A stretch of DNA of 64,000 nt. Origin: Bacteroidales bacterium. Lineage in GTDB: Bacteria > Bacteroidota > Bacteroidia > Bacteroidales > UBA932. The notes under the pieces were generated by a model. The model saw only the letters and a list, made by a program, of their open reading frames with translations. It was not told the origin of the DNA and made no database searches. The position numbers and the translations under genes were made by a program. The stretch covers positions 1-64,000 of the forward strand of contig JAFYYW010000023.1 of assembly GCA_017548985.1 (NCBI GenBank). Direction: 5' to 3'. Positions 25,788 to 34,211 of this stretch are shown here, piece by piece; the first letter of the stretch is position 1, and every line of letters begins with the position of its first letter.

Positions 25788-26609
25788 ATGAAAAAGATAC
25801 TTTTACTTTCCGCGGCTCTCATCGCACTTTTCGGATGTGTGGAAGACAAGATCTTCGAGGGTCCCTCAAGCATCGACAAAGTGGCCTTCACTCCTGAGGC
25901 TCCGACTTCTATCGTGCCGGTCAATGTGACCGCGACCGTTTCGGGACTGCAGGCGGTGACCAATGCCACCCTCAATTACAATGGGACAAACCTGCCGATG
26001 AGCGGCTCTGGCTACCAGTTCTCAGCGACTATTCCGGCTTTGCCCGATGGGACTGATGTCTCATTCACGATCACTGTCACAAATGAGGCCGGTTACTCTA
26101 CCACCTCCGACAAATACACCTACAAAGTTGGTGACCCCGCCCCCGACTGGAGCAAGCTCAAACTTAATGAGGTATATGGCGCGGGCGCTGATGAGGAAAA
26201 ATTCTTTGAGCTTTACAATGGCAGCGACTTCCCTATCAAACTCACAGGAGTCACCATCAACAAAGATGAAGAGCTGACCTGGACCGGAATCGATGGCGAG
26301 GTTGTTCCTTCAAAGGGTTTCTTCGCCATAATCGGAGGAAAGAAGACCACCCCGAGAGGATTCTCCAGCGGTTTCTCCGCCAAGAAGAGCGTCTTGATCG
26401 AACTCTTTGACAACAAGGGAAATAAGATCGACACCTTCCAGCGTGGTGAGAAGATGGATACTGGCGAGTGGGGCGCGTCCCTCACCAACAACAAGGGCTC
26501 CTGGAGCCGTATTCCTGACGGAACAGGAAAATGGATGCAGACAGAAAAGTTCACTCCCGGCGCGGCCAACTCAACCGACGGCGCGGAAGATCCTGACGTG
26601 AAACAATAA
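25788..26609 (+). CDS. Lamin-tail domain lipoprotein (273 aa)
   Basis: The signal peptide ends LFGC (Cys near residue 17). Residues of about 30-115 are an Ig-like fibronectin-type module (VNVTATVSGLQAVTNATLNYNG). Residues of about 120-260 are a lamin-tail (LTD) domain: KLNEVYGAGADEEKFFELYNGSDFPIKLTGV, with SWSRIPDGTGKW and TPGAANS at the end, the normal LTD finish. LTD modules in bacterial exported proteins often accompany phosphoesterases or nucleases and bind membranes or nucleic acid; here the domain stands alone. It sits in the phosphate-type operon between the porin and the CYTH genes. Confidence 0.8.
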   Translation: MKKILLLSAALIALFGCVEDKIFEGPSSIDKVAFTPEAPTSIVPVNVTATVSGLQAVTNATLNYNGTNLPMSGSGYQFSATIPALPDGTDVSFTITVTNEAGYSTTSDKYTYKVGDPAPDWSKLKLNEVYGAGADEEKFFELYNGSDFPIKLTGVTINKDEELTWTGIDGEVVPSKGFFAIIGGKKTTPRGFSSGFSAKKSVLIELFDNKGNKIDTFQRGEKMDTGEWGASLTNNKGSWSRIPDGTGKWMQTEKFTPGAANSTDGAEDPDVKQ

Positions 26610-26635
26610 TTAACCAATTATCAAATAATAAAGTT

Positions 26636-27274
26636 ATGGCAGAACTTAAAATCGGCGAGCAGAGCAAACCTCGCTTTGAATTCCGTAGCTTCGGACAGTG
26701 CTTCCGCGAGCAGCACAAGAGAATGGCCCGCCTTTCCGTCCCTGTGCCGGAGAAGGTCTGGGAGAGGGAGAGCGACGAGATTTACATCATCTCGGCCAAG
26801 AACGACATCAACAACACCAAGATACGTAACGGGAAAATGGACATCAAGACTTATGTCCAGACCGTGGATGGCCTTGAGCAATGGAACCCCTTGATGAAAG
26901 GCGAGTTCCCTATCGCGAAAGAGGTTCTCGAGAAAGAGGTTTTCCCCGCATTCATGGTGGAGATGCCCGCTCTTGACAAGGACACTTACACCTACGAAGA
27001 GTTCATCGCCATGGTCAAGGCCTGCCCTGACCTCGCGGCTGTCAGAGTCCACAAGCAGCGCTTCGGCTACATGGTCAACAACACCATCTGCGAAGTGGGC
27101 AATGTGCTTATCAACGGCGCCAAAGTCGTGACCATCAATTCCGAGTCCACAGAGATTGAGGACATAAAGAAGACCATCGCCGACTGCGGTCTCGAGGGCG
27201 TTGAGAATATCAACTATCTCCAGGCCATCAAGCGTGTTATCGGTATGATAGACAAACCATTAGCAAACGAGTAA
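26636..27274 (+). CDS. Divergent CYTH-like protein (212 aa)
   Basis: No annotated family comes to mind, but the order of secondary structures matches the CYTH/triphosphate tunnel fold. There is a strand-rich DEIYIISAKNDINNTKIRNGKMDIKTY block, then VRVHKQRFGYMVNNTICEVGNVLINGAKVVTINSES with alternating hydrophobic/charged residues, and a C-terminal ESTEIEDIKKTIADCGL...NYLQAIKRVIG, very like the CYTH 'E-s...L-x-x-L-G-(L)...Y-x-x-L' end. The usual N-terminal ExExK is absent or changed, so the chemistry is uncertain. It lies 4 nt before a canonical CYTH gene. Confidence 0.55.
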   Translation: MAELKIGEQSKPRFEFRSFGQCFREQHKRMARLSVPVPEKVWERESDEIYIISAKNDINNTKIRNGKMDIKTYVQTVDGLEQWNPLMKGEFPIAKEVLEKEVFPAFMVEMPALDKDTYTYEEFIAMVKACPDLAAVRVHKQRFGYMVNNTICEVGNVLINGAKVVTINSESTEIEDIKKTIADCGLEGVENINYLQAIKRVIGMIDKPLANE

Positions 27275-27278
27275 GAAT

Positions 27279-27755
27279 ATGGGACAGGAAATAGAGAAGA
27301 AATTCTTGGTCAAAGGTGACTTCAAGAACGAGGCGTTCAAGGCCACGAGGATAACCCAAGGCTACCTCAGCAGCGTGCCTGAGAGGACCGTGCGTGTCAG
27401 GGTCAAGGGCGAGAAAGGATTCATCACCGTCAAGGGAATCGGAAACACCTCCGGGGCAAGCCGTTTCGAGTGGGAGAAGGAAATCCCTGTGGATGAGGTG
27501 AAATCCCTCCTTGAGCTGGCTGAGCCCGGCGTTATTGACAAGACCCGTTTCCTCGTCAAGAACACCGACGGCAAGCACACCTGGGAGGTGGACGAGTTCT
27601 ACGGTGATAACGAGGGCTTGACTGTGGCTGAGATAGAGCTCACCAATGAGAACGACACCTTTGACAAGCCCGCATGGCTCGGGGAAGAGGTCACTGGTGA
27701 CGCCAAATACTACAACTCCATGTTGATGAAGAACCCTTATAAGAACTGGAAGTAA
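27279..27755 (+). CDS. CYTH-domain protein, putative triphosphatase (158 aa)
   Basis: The N-terminal ExExK signature is exact (MGQEIEKK: Glu4, Glu6, Lys8), followed by the basic strand RVRVKGEKGFITVKG and the acidic block WEVDEFYGDNEGLTVAEIEL, which hold the metal and triphosphate ligands in the tunnel. The end of about 30 residues (DAKYYNSMLMKNPY) is typical of the small bacterial NeuTTM/ygiF-N type. Known relatives hydrolyse inorganic tripolyphosphate; adenylate cyclase activity is also found in the superfamily. The operon context favours polyphosphate or triphosphate hydrolysis. Confidence 0.85.
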   Translation: MGQEIEKKFLVKGDFKNEAFKATRITQGYLSSVPERTVRVRVKGEKGFITVKGIGNTSGASRFEWEKEIPVDEVKSLLELAEPGVIDKTRFLVKNTDGKHTWEVDEFYGDNEGLTVAEIELTNENDTFDKPAWLGEEVTGDAKYYNSMLMKNPYKNWK

Positions 27756-27757
27756 CC

Positions 27758-29368
27758 ATGGCTACAGATATCGGGACAAAGGCGGCGACAGCGTTCGATC
27801 CGCTGGACATGAACAACTACAAGATCGAGAAGCTACCAAAGATGCGGAAATCGACGTTCGAGATCTGGATGGCCAGACTCGGCGGTCCTCTCGCAATCGT
27901 CGCCTTTGTCTGGATATGCTGGTTCTGTCATATAGGTTTCATCGACAATCTTGACCAGACCGGCCTCGCGGCAACCGCGCAGAAACGGTTGGACGCTCTC
28001 GGCCTGGATGGTTTCCTCAGAGCCAACTACGCCATGTTGGCTATATTCGTGGCGAGTCTCATACTCTGGATAACCGAGGCTTTGCCAAATTACCTCACCT
28101 CTCTCCTGTTGATCCTGGGAGTGGTGCTATTCAATGTCACTACGCAGAAAGAAGCCCTGGCGCAGTTGGGTCACCCTGTGATGTGGCTGAATATCTTGAG
28201 CTTCGTTTTGGCTTCCATGTTGGTCAAGACCCAGTTCGCCAAGCGGTTGGCCCTGGCTTTCGTCATCAAATTCGGGAAAAGCGCCAAAGGTGTGCTATGG
28301 AGTTTCCTGCTGATCAACTTGGTACTGTCCGCCTTCATTTCGGCCACAACCGTAAAGGCCACCATTATGCTCCCCATATTCATGGTAATATGCGCCATCT
28401 ATGGAGCATCTGGTGGAAATAGGAATAATTTCGGACGTAACTTGGTTATACAGAATTTGTTCCAAGTCAATATCGGAGCGAACGCCTTCTACACCGGATC
28501 AGGCGCCCACCTCCTCGCCATCTCGCTTATAGCCGGATTCCTTGGCTCATGCGACTTCGGCTACGCGGACTGGCTTATCGCCGTGGGGCCTATGAGCGTG
28601 ATCATCCTGGTTGTCGGCCTCCTCGTGGGAATGTATATTTTCTTCCCCATGAAAAAAGACGAGCAGAAGCCGCAGATCGAAGGTGGAATCGAGCGCCTTA
28701 AAGTCGAGCTCGACGCTATGGGCAAGATGAGCGCGCAAGAATGGAGGGCTGTAAGCATATTCCTGGTTGTCCTGTTCCTGTGGGTAACTAAGGGTACTTT
28801 CCACAATATTGACGAGACAATCGTCGCCTTGATCGGAGCCGTACTCGCCCTATTGCCCGGCATAGGCGTGGTGAAATGGAACGACGTTGACATCCCCTGG
28901 CACCTGATGCTGTTCTCCGCCGGAGCTTACGTGCTTGGAAGCGGCCTTAACGCCACCGATCTGCCCAGCACTATGGTCAACGCCGCTTTCGACTCTATGG
29001 GTATCACCTCCGGCACACCTTATTGGGTACTGTATGTGGTCCTGACCTTCCTGATGATGTATTCAGGACTGGTGTTCCAGAGCAAGACCATCAGAACTAT
29101 GGTTTTCGTGCCGATCGCCCTGGGGGTTGAGCAGAGGTTCGGGTTCATGCCCATGAGTCTCGCCCTGCCGGTCTCGATGCTTATCGAGCATTGTTATGTC
29201 CTTCCTTTCAACAGCAAGCCGGCGGCTCTTCTGTACAACACCAACCAGTACAGCATGACAGATGCCTTCAAGTTCGGCATCACGATGATGACTTTTTCCT
29301 GGATCCTGATCCTTATCTTCGGGGAGACCCTGCTGAAATGGCTGCAAATCACACCTGGATTATTTTAG
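27758..29368 (+). CDS. DASS/SLC13-family anion transporter (536 aa)
   Basis: About eleven to twelve membrane helices. The layout fits divalent-anion/sodium symporters: the hairpin-motif block at FISATTVKATIMLPI and a second at FQSKTIRTMVFVPIAL, followed by LPFNSKPAALLYN. The two usual SNT substrate/Na+ motifs read SAT and SKT here, so the ion coupling or substrate may differ. SLC13-related carriers in fungi and plants move phosphate, which fits the neighbours, but citrate/succinate or sulfate carriers belong to the same family. It begins 2 nt after the CYTH gene. Confidence 0.8.
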   Translation: MATDIGTKAATAFDPLDMNNYKIEKLPKMRKSTFEIWMARLGGPLAIVAFVWICWFCHIGFIDNLDQTGLAATAQKRLDALGLDGFLRANYAMLAIFVASLILWITEALPNYLTSLLLILGVVLFNVTTQKEALAQLGHPVMWLNILSFVLASMLVKTQFAKRLALAFVIKFGKSAKGVLWSFLLINLVLSAFISATTVKATIMLPIFMVICAIYGASGGNRNNFGRNLVIQNLFQVNIGANAFYTGSGAHLLAISLIAGFLGSCDFGYADWLIAVGPMSVIILVVGLLVGMYIFFPMKKDEQKPQIEGGIERLKVELDAMGKMSAQEWRAVSIFLVVLFLWVTKGTFHNIDETIVALIGAVLALLPGIGVVKWNDVDIPWHLMLFSAGAYVLGSGLNATDLPSTMVNAAFDSMGITSGTPYWVLYVVLTFLMMYSGLVFQSKTIRTMVFVPIALGVEQRFGFMPMSLALPVSMLIEHCYVLPFNSKPAALLYNTNQYSMTDAFKFGITMMTFSWILILIFGETLLKWLQITPGLF

Positions 29369-29380
29369 ACTGACACAATT

Positions 29381-30001
29381 ATGAATATTGAGTGGAACCT
29401 TATCTTACGGCTGCTTGTGGCCGGGTTGCTCGGAGGCATGATCGGCCTTGAGCGAGAATTCCGAGCGAAAGAAGCCGGTGTGCGGACGCACTTTATCGTG
29501 GCTTTGGGCAGCTCGCTTTTCATGATCATCTCGCAATTCGCCTTTTCCGGCCAGTTCGACCATGCGAGAGTCGCGGCACAGGTGGTGTCGGGAATCGGCT
29601 TCATAGGTGCCGGCGTGATCATATTCCAGAAAAATGTCGTGCGGGGAATCACGACCGCCGCCGGTCTTTGGGTGGCGGCGGCGATAGGACTCGCGTGCGG
29701 TAGCGGGATGTACGACATATCCATCGCGGCCACTTTGATGACAATATCATGCCTTGAGACTATGCATTTCATAACCAGGAAAATAGGCGAGAAAATATTC
29801 TCCGTCTCTATTACGGAAACCGACCCGGAGGTCCTCGTGTCATTGGCGGAGACATTCAAGAAGTCCGGCGTGGACGTGGAGTCCATGGCCATAACCGAGG
29901 GAAAGGCGGTATTTCAAATCCGTTCCCACCAAAAAGACTATCTGTCATTGGTGAAAAAGATCCTCACGCTGACAAAAGATCTCAAAGTCGAGATTGTTTG
30001 A
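29381..30001 (+). CDS. mgtC: MgtC/SapB family membrane protein (206 aa)
   Basis: Four to five membrane helices in the first 140 residues with the MgtC signatures GLLGGMIGLEREFRAKEAGVRTH, GIGFIGAGVI and ITTAAGLWVAAAIGLACG. The C-terminal about 70 residues form an ACT-like soluble domain (VSITETDPEVLVSLAETFKK). Salmonella MgtC is known to inhibit the F-ATPase and has been reported to act on phosphate uptake through PhoR, so it fits the end of a phosphate-type operon. A hairpin at 30009 follows. Confidence 0.85.
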   Translation: MNIEWNLILRLLVAGLLGGMIGLEREFRAKEAGVRTHFIVALGSSLFMIISQFAFSGQFDHARVAAQVVSGIGFIGAGVIIFQKNVVRGITTAAGLWVAAAIGLACGSGMYDISIAATLMTISCLETMHFITRKIGEKIFSVSITETDPEVLVSLAETFKKSGVDVESMAITEGKAVFQIRSHQKDYLSLVKKILTLTKDLKVEIV

Positions 30002-30008
30002 TATTAAC

Positions 30009-30029
30009 CGCGAAAAAGCTATTTTCGCG
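30009..30029 (+). terminator. Hairpin after mgtC
   Basis: CGCGAAAA (30009-30016) and TTTTCGCG (30022-30029) are a perfect 8-bp inverted repeat with a 5-nt loop. There is no T-run after it, so it may be an attenuator, a processing site or a bidirectional hairpin rather than a classical terminator. The M28 peptidase gene starts 27 nt downstream. Confidence 0.4.
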
Positions 30030-30055
30030 TAAAGACACTTGACAAATCAATTATT

Positions 30056-31612
30056 ATGAGAAGAACTATCTGCTTAGGGATCATCGTGTCCCTGGCGGTC
30101 TTTTCCTCATCGGCTGTGATGGCCCAGGACAAGACCGTGAAGAAAATCATTGAGATCGGCCAGACTGACAACAAAGTGATGGAACACGAGAACCATCTCG
30201 CCAATTATATCGGCGGGCGTCCCGTGGGATCCTCCGCCCTCACCCACGCCGAGGCCTGGGTCAAGGAACAATTCGAGTCCTGGGGCCTGGAAGTGATGGT
30301 CCAGGAGGCCGGCGAGATCAATGTCGGTTTCGACCGCGGGCCTTGGTTTGGACGTATGTTGAGCGAGGACGGAATGGATCTCCATTTCGGAACCCCTTCA
30401 TACACAGCGCCCACAAAGGGAAAACAGACCGGTATAGTCTTGATCGAGCCTCATTCCAGAAGGGAATTCGAGAAGATGAAGGGCGCACTGAAAGGAGCCT
30501 GGGTACTTCTTGACGCTGAGTCTAACGGAATGGCTATCGACTGGTCAGACAAGGCCAATGAGAACAGGGCTGAAGTGGTCAAGAAGAACGAGGAAATCGA
30601 CATGAAAAACATGGAGATCCGCCGTTACAACATGACCCACAGGGATGAGGCCCCGAAGGAGATGATCCCTTACGAGACCGTCGTGGCTCCGTTCTATAAG
30701 GAGATGGTCGAGGCAGGAGTGGCAGGTTTCATCCGTTCGGCGAAAGTTCCTCTCAGGGTTATGTATGACAGGGCCAATTGCTACAACATCACTATGGAGA
30801 ACCTCCCCAAAGTATGTGACATCTGCCTGGACGAGGCCCAGTTCGAAATCATCAAGAAAAAAGTCGAGAGAAAAGACATTTTCCAGCTCGAGTTTGACAT
30901 CCGCAACCATTTCTACCGCGGCCCGGTCAAGTACCACAACATCATCGGCATCATCAAGGGCAGCAAATATCCCAATGAATATGTTATCACCGGAGGCCAC
31001 CTTGACTCTTATGACAATGGTAGTGGCGCCGTTGATGACGGCAACGGAACCAGCCTCAACATGGAGGTGGCAAGATTGCTCGCGACAGCCGGGGCGAAAC
31101 CGAAACGCTCAATCATGATCTGCGCCTGGACTGGCGAGGAATATGGGCTGCTCGGTTCCAAGTTCTTTGTGGAGAACAAGACTGTTCCTCTTGAGAAGAT
31201 ATCCAATTACATCAACCGTGACGGTGGCCCGTTGATGTCCACTGGCGTGAATGTTCCTCCGGCGATGTATGACGATTATGTCTCGATTTGCAAACCTCTC
31301 ATGGACATGAATCCCGAGATTCCTTTCACCGTCACAAAGAGAGAGGGCGAGCCTCGTCCCAGACCTACTTCAGCGGGCGGAAGCGACCATGCTTATTTCG
31401 CGATGAACGGAGTGCCCACCATTGGTTTCCAGGAGACCGATCCTAAGGGATATAACTTTGAGTATCAGGAAATATGGCACACAGAGAGGGATATCTATAA
31501 CAAGGTGATTTCCGAATACATGGAGCATTCGGCGACAGTCACGGCTGTTGTCGTGTACGGAATCGCGAATCTTGACCACATGCTGTCAAGAACCGGCTTG
31601 TATAAAGATTGA
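30056..31612 (+). CDS. Secreted M28 family metallopeptidase (518 aa)
   Basis: Signal peptide of about 22 residues (ending VMAQ). An N-terminal protease-associated-like region (about 110-250) precedes the M28 catalytic core, with GGHLDSYDNGSGAVDDGNGTS (zinc ligands His and Asp), ICAWTGEEYGLLGS (Glu-Glu), DG in INRDGGP and a C-terminal SDHAYF His. It is probably a periplasmic aminopeptidase. The 54-nt gap and the hairpin before it suggest partly separate expression from the phosphate-type operon. A bidirectional terminator follows. Confidence 0.85.
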   Translation: MRRTICLGIIVSLAVFSSSAVMAQDKTVKKIIEIGQTDNKVMEHENHLANYIGGRPVGSSALTHAEAWVKEQFESWGLEVMVQEAGEINVGFDRGPWFGRMLSEDGMDLHFGTPSYTAPTKGKQTGIVLIEPHSRREFEKMKGALKGAWVLLDAESNGMAIDWSDKANENRAEVVKKNEEIDMKNMEIRRYNMTHRDEAPKEMIPYETVVAPFYKEMVEAGVAGFIRSAKVPLRVMYDRANCYNITMENLPKVCDICLDEAQFEIIKKKVERKDIFQLEFDIRNHFYRGPVKYHNIIGIIKGSKYPNEYVITGGHLDSYDNGSGAVDDGNGTSLNMEVARLLATAGAKPKRSIMICAWTGEEYGLLGSKFFVENKTVPLEKISNYINRDGGPLMSTGVNVPPAMYDDYVSICKPLMDMNPEIPFTVTKREGEPRPRPTSAGGSDHAYFAMNGVPTIGFQETDPKGYNFEYQEIWHTERDIYNKVISEYMEHSATVTAVVVYGIANLDHMLSRTGLYKD

Positions 31613-31636
31613 TCCGCTTCTTTAATTTAGTGATTC

Positions 31637-31664
31637 AGGACGGTCGGAAGGCCGTCCTTTTTTC
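31637..31664. terminator. Bidirectional terminator between M28 gene and aroC
   Basis: AGGACGG and CCGTCCT flank an 8-nt loop, and a T-run follows on the plus strand. The leftward aroC ends at 31663, so the same hairpin can end that transcript. Confidence 0.7.
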
Positions 31665-32667
31665 ATACCAAACCAGCCAGGACTATAGCCGCCACAGACT
31701 CCACGATCACAGGGGTGCGGAGGGCGAAACAGACGTCGTGTCTTCCCTTGATTTTAAGGTCGGTCATCTCTCCGGTCTTGATATTCAATGTGTTCTGCGA
31801 CTTTGAAATGCTGGATGTCGGCTTGAAGGCCACCCTGAACACAATCGGGGCCCCGTTAGTGATTCCCCCATTCACTCCGCCGGCGCCATTCTTCTCTGCG
31901 ACAGGACTGAGCGCTGTCTGGGCCCGGCCGAGTTCATCCTCGCTTCGCCGCGGCTGTAAAGCGTCGTTATGCTCGGAGCCGCGCATGCGTGAAGCGGCGA
32001 AACCGTCACCGAACTCGATGCCTCGGACCCCGGGAATGGAAAACACGGCATGAGAGATGAGAGACTCTACCGAATCGAAAAACGGCTCACCAAGGCCAGC
32101 GGGAACACCCTCAACCCGACACTCGACAATGCCTCCGAGAGAATCTCCCTCCTTTGCCGTCTCGTCCAGCAATGACTCCCATTTTGACTTGTCGGCCTCT
32201 CCACCTATCTCAACCAACTCGGCATTGAAAGAGAACCCACACTGTTTCTTGGCGATAACTCCAGCGGCAACCAACGGAAGAGTCAATCTTCCCGAAAAAT
32301 GGCCTCCACCTCTCGGATCGTTCATGCCGTTCCATTTCACCGCCGCGGTCCAATCGGCGTGACCAGGGCGAGGAACATCCAGAAACTCTTTATAATCAGA
32401 GGATTTTGTATTCGTGTTACGGAATATGATAGCTATAGGGGATCCGGTGGTATGGCCTTCAAAGACTCCGCTCAGAATCTCTGGCTCATCTGCCTCAATT
32501 CTGGGAGTCGTGCCTTTAGTCCCGCTTTTACGGCGGAGAATATCTCCCATAAAATCGTCTTTTGAGAGAGGCATGCCCGCCTTGATCCCGTCCACGACAA
32601 TTCCGATCGCCGGTCCATGGGACTCGCCGAAAATCTCGACCCTGAAATTCCTGCCGAAAGTATTCAT
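31663..32667 (-). CDS. aroC: Chorismate synthase (334 aa)
   Basis: Last common step to chorismate, FMN-dependent. GESHGPAIGIVVDG, the RPGHADW...GG-GHFSGR core and NGGITNGAPIVFRVAFKPTSSI are standard. I start at the ATG at 32667 (MNTFGRNF); the longer reading frame is not supported. Residues of about 238-249, between GSEHND and AGGVNGG, are encoded by a repeat (31923-31956) similar to one in sufD, so the loop is longer than usual. It is divergent from sufB. Confidence 0.92.
   Translation of the reverse strand: MNTFGRNFRVEIFGESHGPAIGIVVDGIKAGMPLSKDDFMGDILRRKSGTKGTTPRIEADEPEILSGVFEGHTTGSPIAIIFRNTNTKSSDYKEFLDVPRPGHADWTAAVKWNGMNDPRGGGHFSGRLTLPLVAAGVIAKKQCGFSFNAELVEIGGEADKSKWESLLDETAKEGDSLGGIVECRVEGVPAGLGEPFFDSVESLISHAVFSIPGVRGIEFGDGFAASRMRGSEHNDALQPRRSEDELGRAQTALSPVAEKNGAGGVNGGITNGAPIVFRVAFKPTSSISKSQNTLNIKTGEMTDLKIKGRHDVCFALRTPVIVESVAAIVLAGLV
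31923..31956. repeat. Repeat element, family B core, inside aroC
   Basis: This 34-bp segment matches the sufD element (37627-37660) at 30 of 34 positions on the same strand (shared core CTCGCTTCG). It lies in frame inside aroC, which is read on the other strand, and encodes a PRRSEDELGRA loop. Inverted arms are not clear here, probably decayed. Confidence 0.65.
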
Positions 32668-32692
32668 ATTCGTCAATGTTATCGCTTCGAGA

Positions 32693-32719
32693 CAAAGATA
32701 CTTATTTTCATTATCTTTG
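32693..32719. promoter_or_regulatory. Divergent -7 boxes for aroC (left) and sufB (right)
   Basis: The minus strand reads TATCTTTG at 32700-32693 and the plus strand reads TATCTTTG at 32712-32719, both full TAnnTTTG matches. They lie 26 nt from the aroC start and 18 nt from the sufB start. The two promoters overlap back to back, so they may compete. Confidence 0.55.
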
Positions 32720-32737
32720 CATAATTGAGTTTTCACG

Positions 32738-34186
32738 ATGGATCGCAGAGAAGACGACAAGATAATTGAAGGGATAACCTCACAGGAATATAAGGAAGGA
32801 TTCGTGACGGACATCCGGCAGGATTTCATCCCAAAAGGCCTAAATGAGGACATCATACGCACTATTTCAGCATTGAAACAGGAACCTGACTGGCTCCTGG
32901 AGTTCCGTCTTGACGCTTTCCGAAAATGGCAGAAGATGAAGATGCCCACCTGGGGTCATCTGAATCTGCCAGAAATTGATTTCCAGGATATTATCTACTA
33001 TGCCGCCCCGAAGAAAGACTCCGAGAGGCCAAAGGAGATTGACCCAAAACTTGAGGAAACTTTCGAGAAATTGGGGATTCCTGTGCGGGAACGGGCGGCC
33101 CTCGCCGGGGTCGTGGCGGTAGACGCCGTCTTCGACTCCGTCAGCGTGGCTACAACCTTCAGGGCTTCCCTCGCCGAAAAGGGAATAATATTCTGCAGTT
33201 TCTCCGAGGCGGTCAAGGAGCATCCTGATCTTGTCAGGAAATACCTGGCGAGCGTGGTTCCGGTCGGGGACAATTTCTATGCGGCGCTAAATTCGGCCGT
33301 ATTCAGCGACGGAAGTTTCTGTTATATTCCAAAAGGAGTCAAATGCCCGATGGATTTGTCCAGCTACTTTAGGATCAACGCCGCCGGGACAGGCCAGTTC
33401 GAGAGAACCCTTATCGTGGCGGAAGAAGGCTCCTCGCTCAGTTATATGGAGGGCTGCACGGCTCCGATGAGGGACGAGAACCAGCTTCACGCGGCGGTAG
33501 TGGAGATTGTGGTTGAGAAAGACGCTGATGTGAGATATTCCACGGTGCAGAACTGGTATCCAGGCGATGCCCAAGGCCGGGGCGGAATCCTTAACCTCGT
33601 GACCAAGAGGGGAATATGCAAGGGCGAAGGGGCGCATCTGAGCTGGACCCAGGTCGAGACCGGTTCCGCCATCACTTGGAAATATCCCTCGACAATCCTG
33701 AAGGGCGACTATTCCACCTCCGAGTTTTATTCCGTGGCAGTGACCAACAATTACCAGCAGGCCGACACGGGAACAAAGATGATACACATAGGCCGAGGAA
33801 CCAAGAGCCGTATCGTCAGCAAAGGTATTTCCGCCGGCCATAGCGAGAACAGTTACCGGGGTCTTGTCCGAATGAATCCCGGCGCGGTCGGCGCGAGAAA
33901 CTACTCGCAGTGCGACAGTCTCCTTATCGGTTCAAAATGTGGGGCCCACACCTTCCCCGACATACAGAGCCACAATCCCACGGCAATCGTCGAACACGAG
34001 GCCACGACCTCAAAAATCAGTGACGAGCAGCTGTTCTATTGTAATCAGAGAGGGCTTGACGCCGAGGATGCAGTCGGCTTGATAGTCAACGGATACGCCC
34101 ACGAAGTCCTCTCCCGCCTTCCGATGGAATTCGCCGTCGAAGCCACCAAACTACTACAAGTTTCCCTTGAAGGGTCAATAGGATAA
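32738..34186 (+). CDS. sufB: Fe-S cluster assembly scaffold SufB (482 aa)
   Basis: Forms the SufBCD scaffold for de novo iron-sulfur cluster assembly. The hallmark block [30 protein letters not shown], the beta-helix with [34 protein letters not shown] and the C-terminal [21 protein letters not shown] are present. Length is normal. In relatives sufC and sufD follow at once; here an R-M pair and pnuC intervene. Confidence 0.95.
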   Translation: MDRREDDKIIEGITSQEYKEGFVTDIRQDFIPKGLNEDIIRTISALKQEPDWLLEFRLDAFRKWQKMKMPTWGHLNLPEIDFQDIIYYAAPKKDSERPKEIDPKLEETFEKLGIPVRERAALAGVVAVDAVFDSVSVATTFRASLAEKGIIFCSFSEAVKEHPDLVRKYLASVVPVGDNFYAALNSAVFSDGSFCYIPKGVKCPMDLSSYFRINAAGTGQFERTLIVAEEGSSLSYMEGCTAPMRDENQLHAAVVEIVVEKDADVRYSTVQNWYPGDAQGRGGILNLVTKRGICKGEGAHLSWTQVETGSAITWKYPSTILKGDYSTSEFYSVAVTNNYQQADTGTKMIHIGRGTKSRIVSKGISAGHSENSYRGLVRMNPGAVGARNYSQCDSLLIGSKCGAHTFPDIQSHNPTAIVEHEATTSKISDEQLFYCNQRGLDAEDAVGLIVNGYAHEVLSRLPMEFAVEATKLLQVSLEGSIG

Positions 34187-34211
34187 AGAAATCAAAATTT
34201 TGATGTTCATA

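Noticed and set aside
32668..32949. 94-residue N-terminal extension of AroC
   Set aside because: It runs antisense into sufB and across both promoter boxes; chorismate synthase normally begins at MNTFGRNF.
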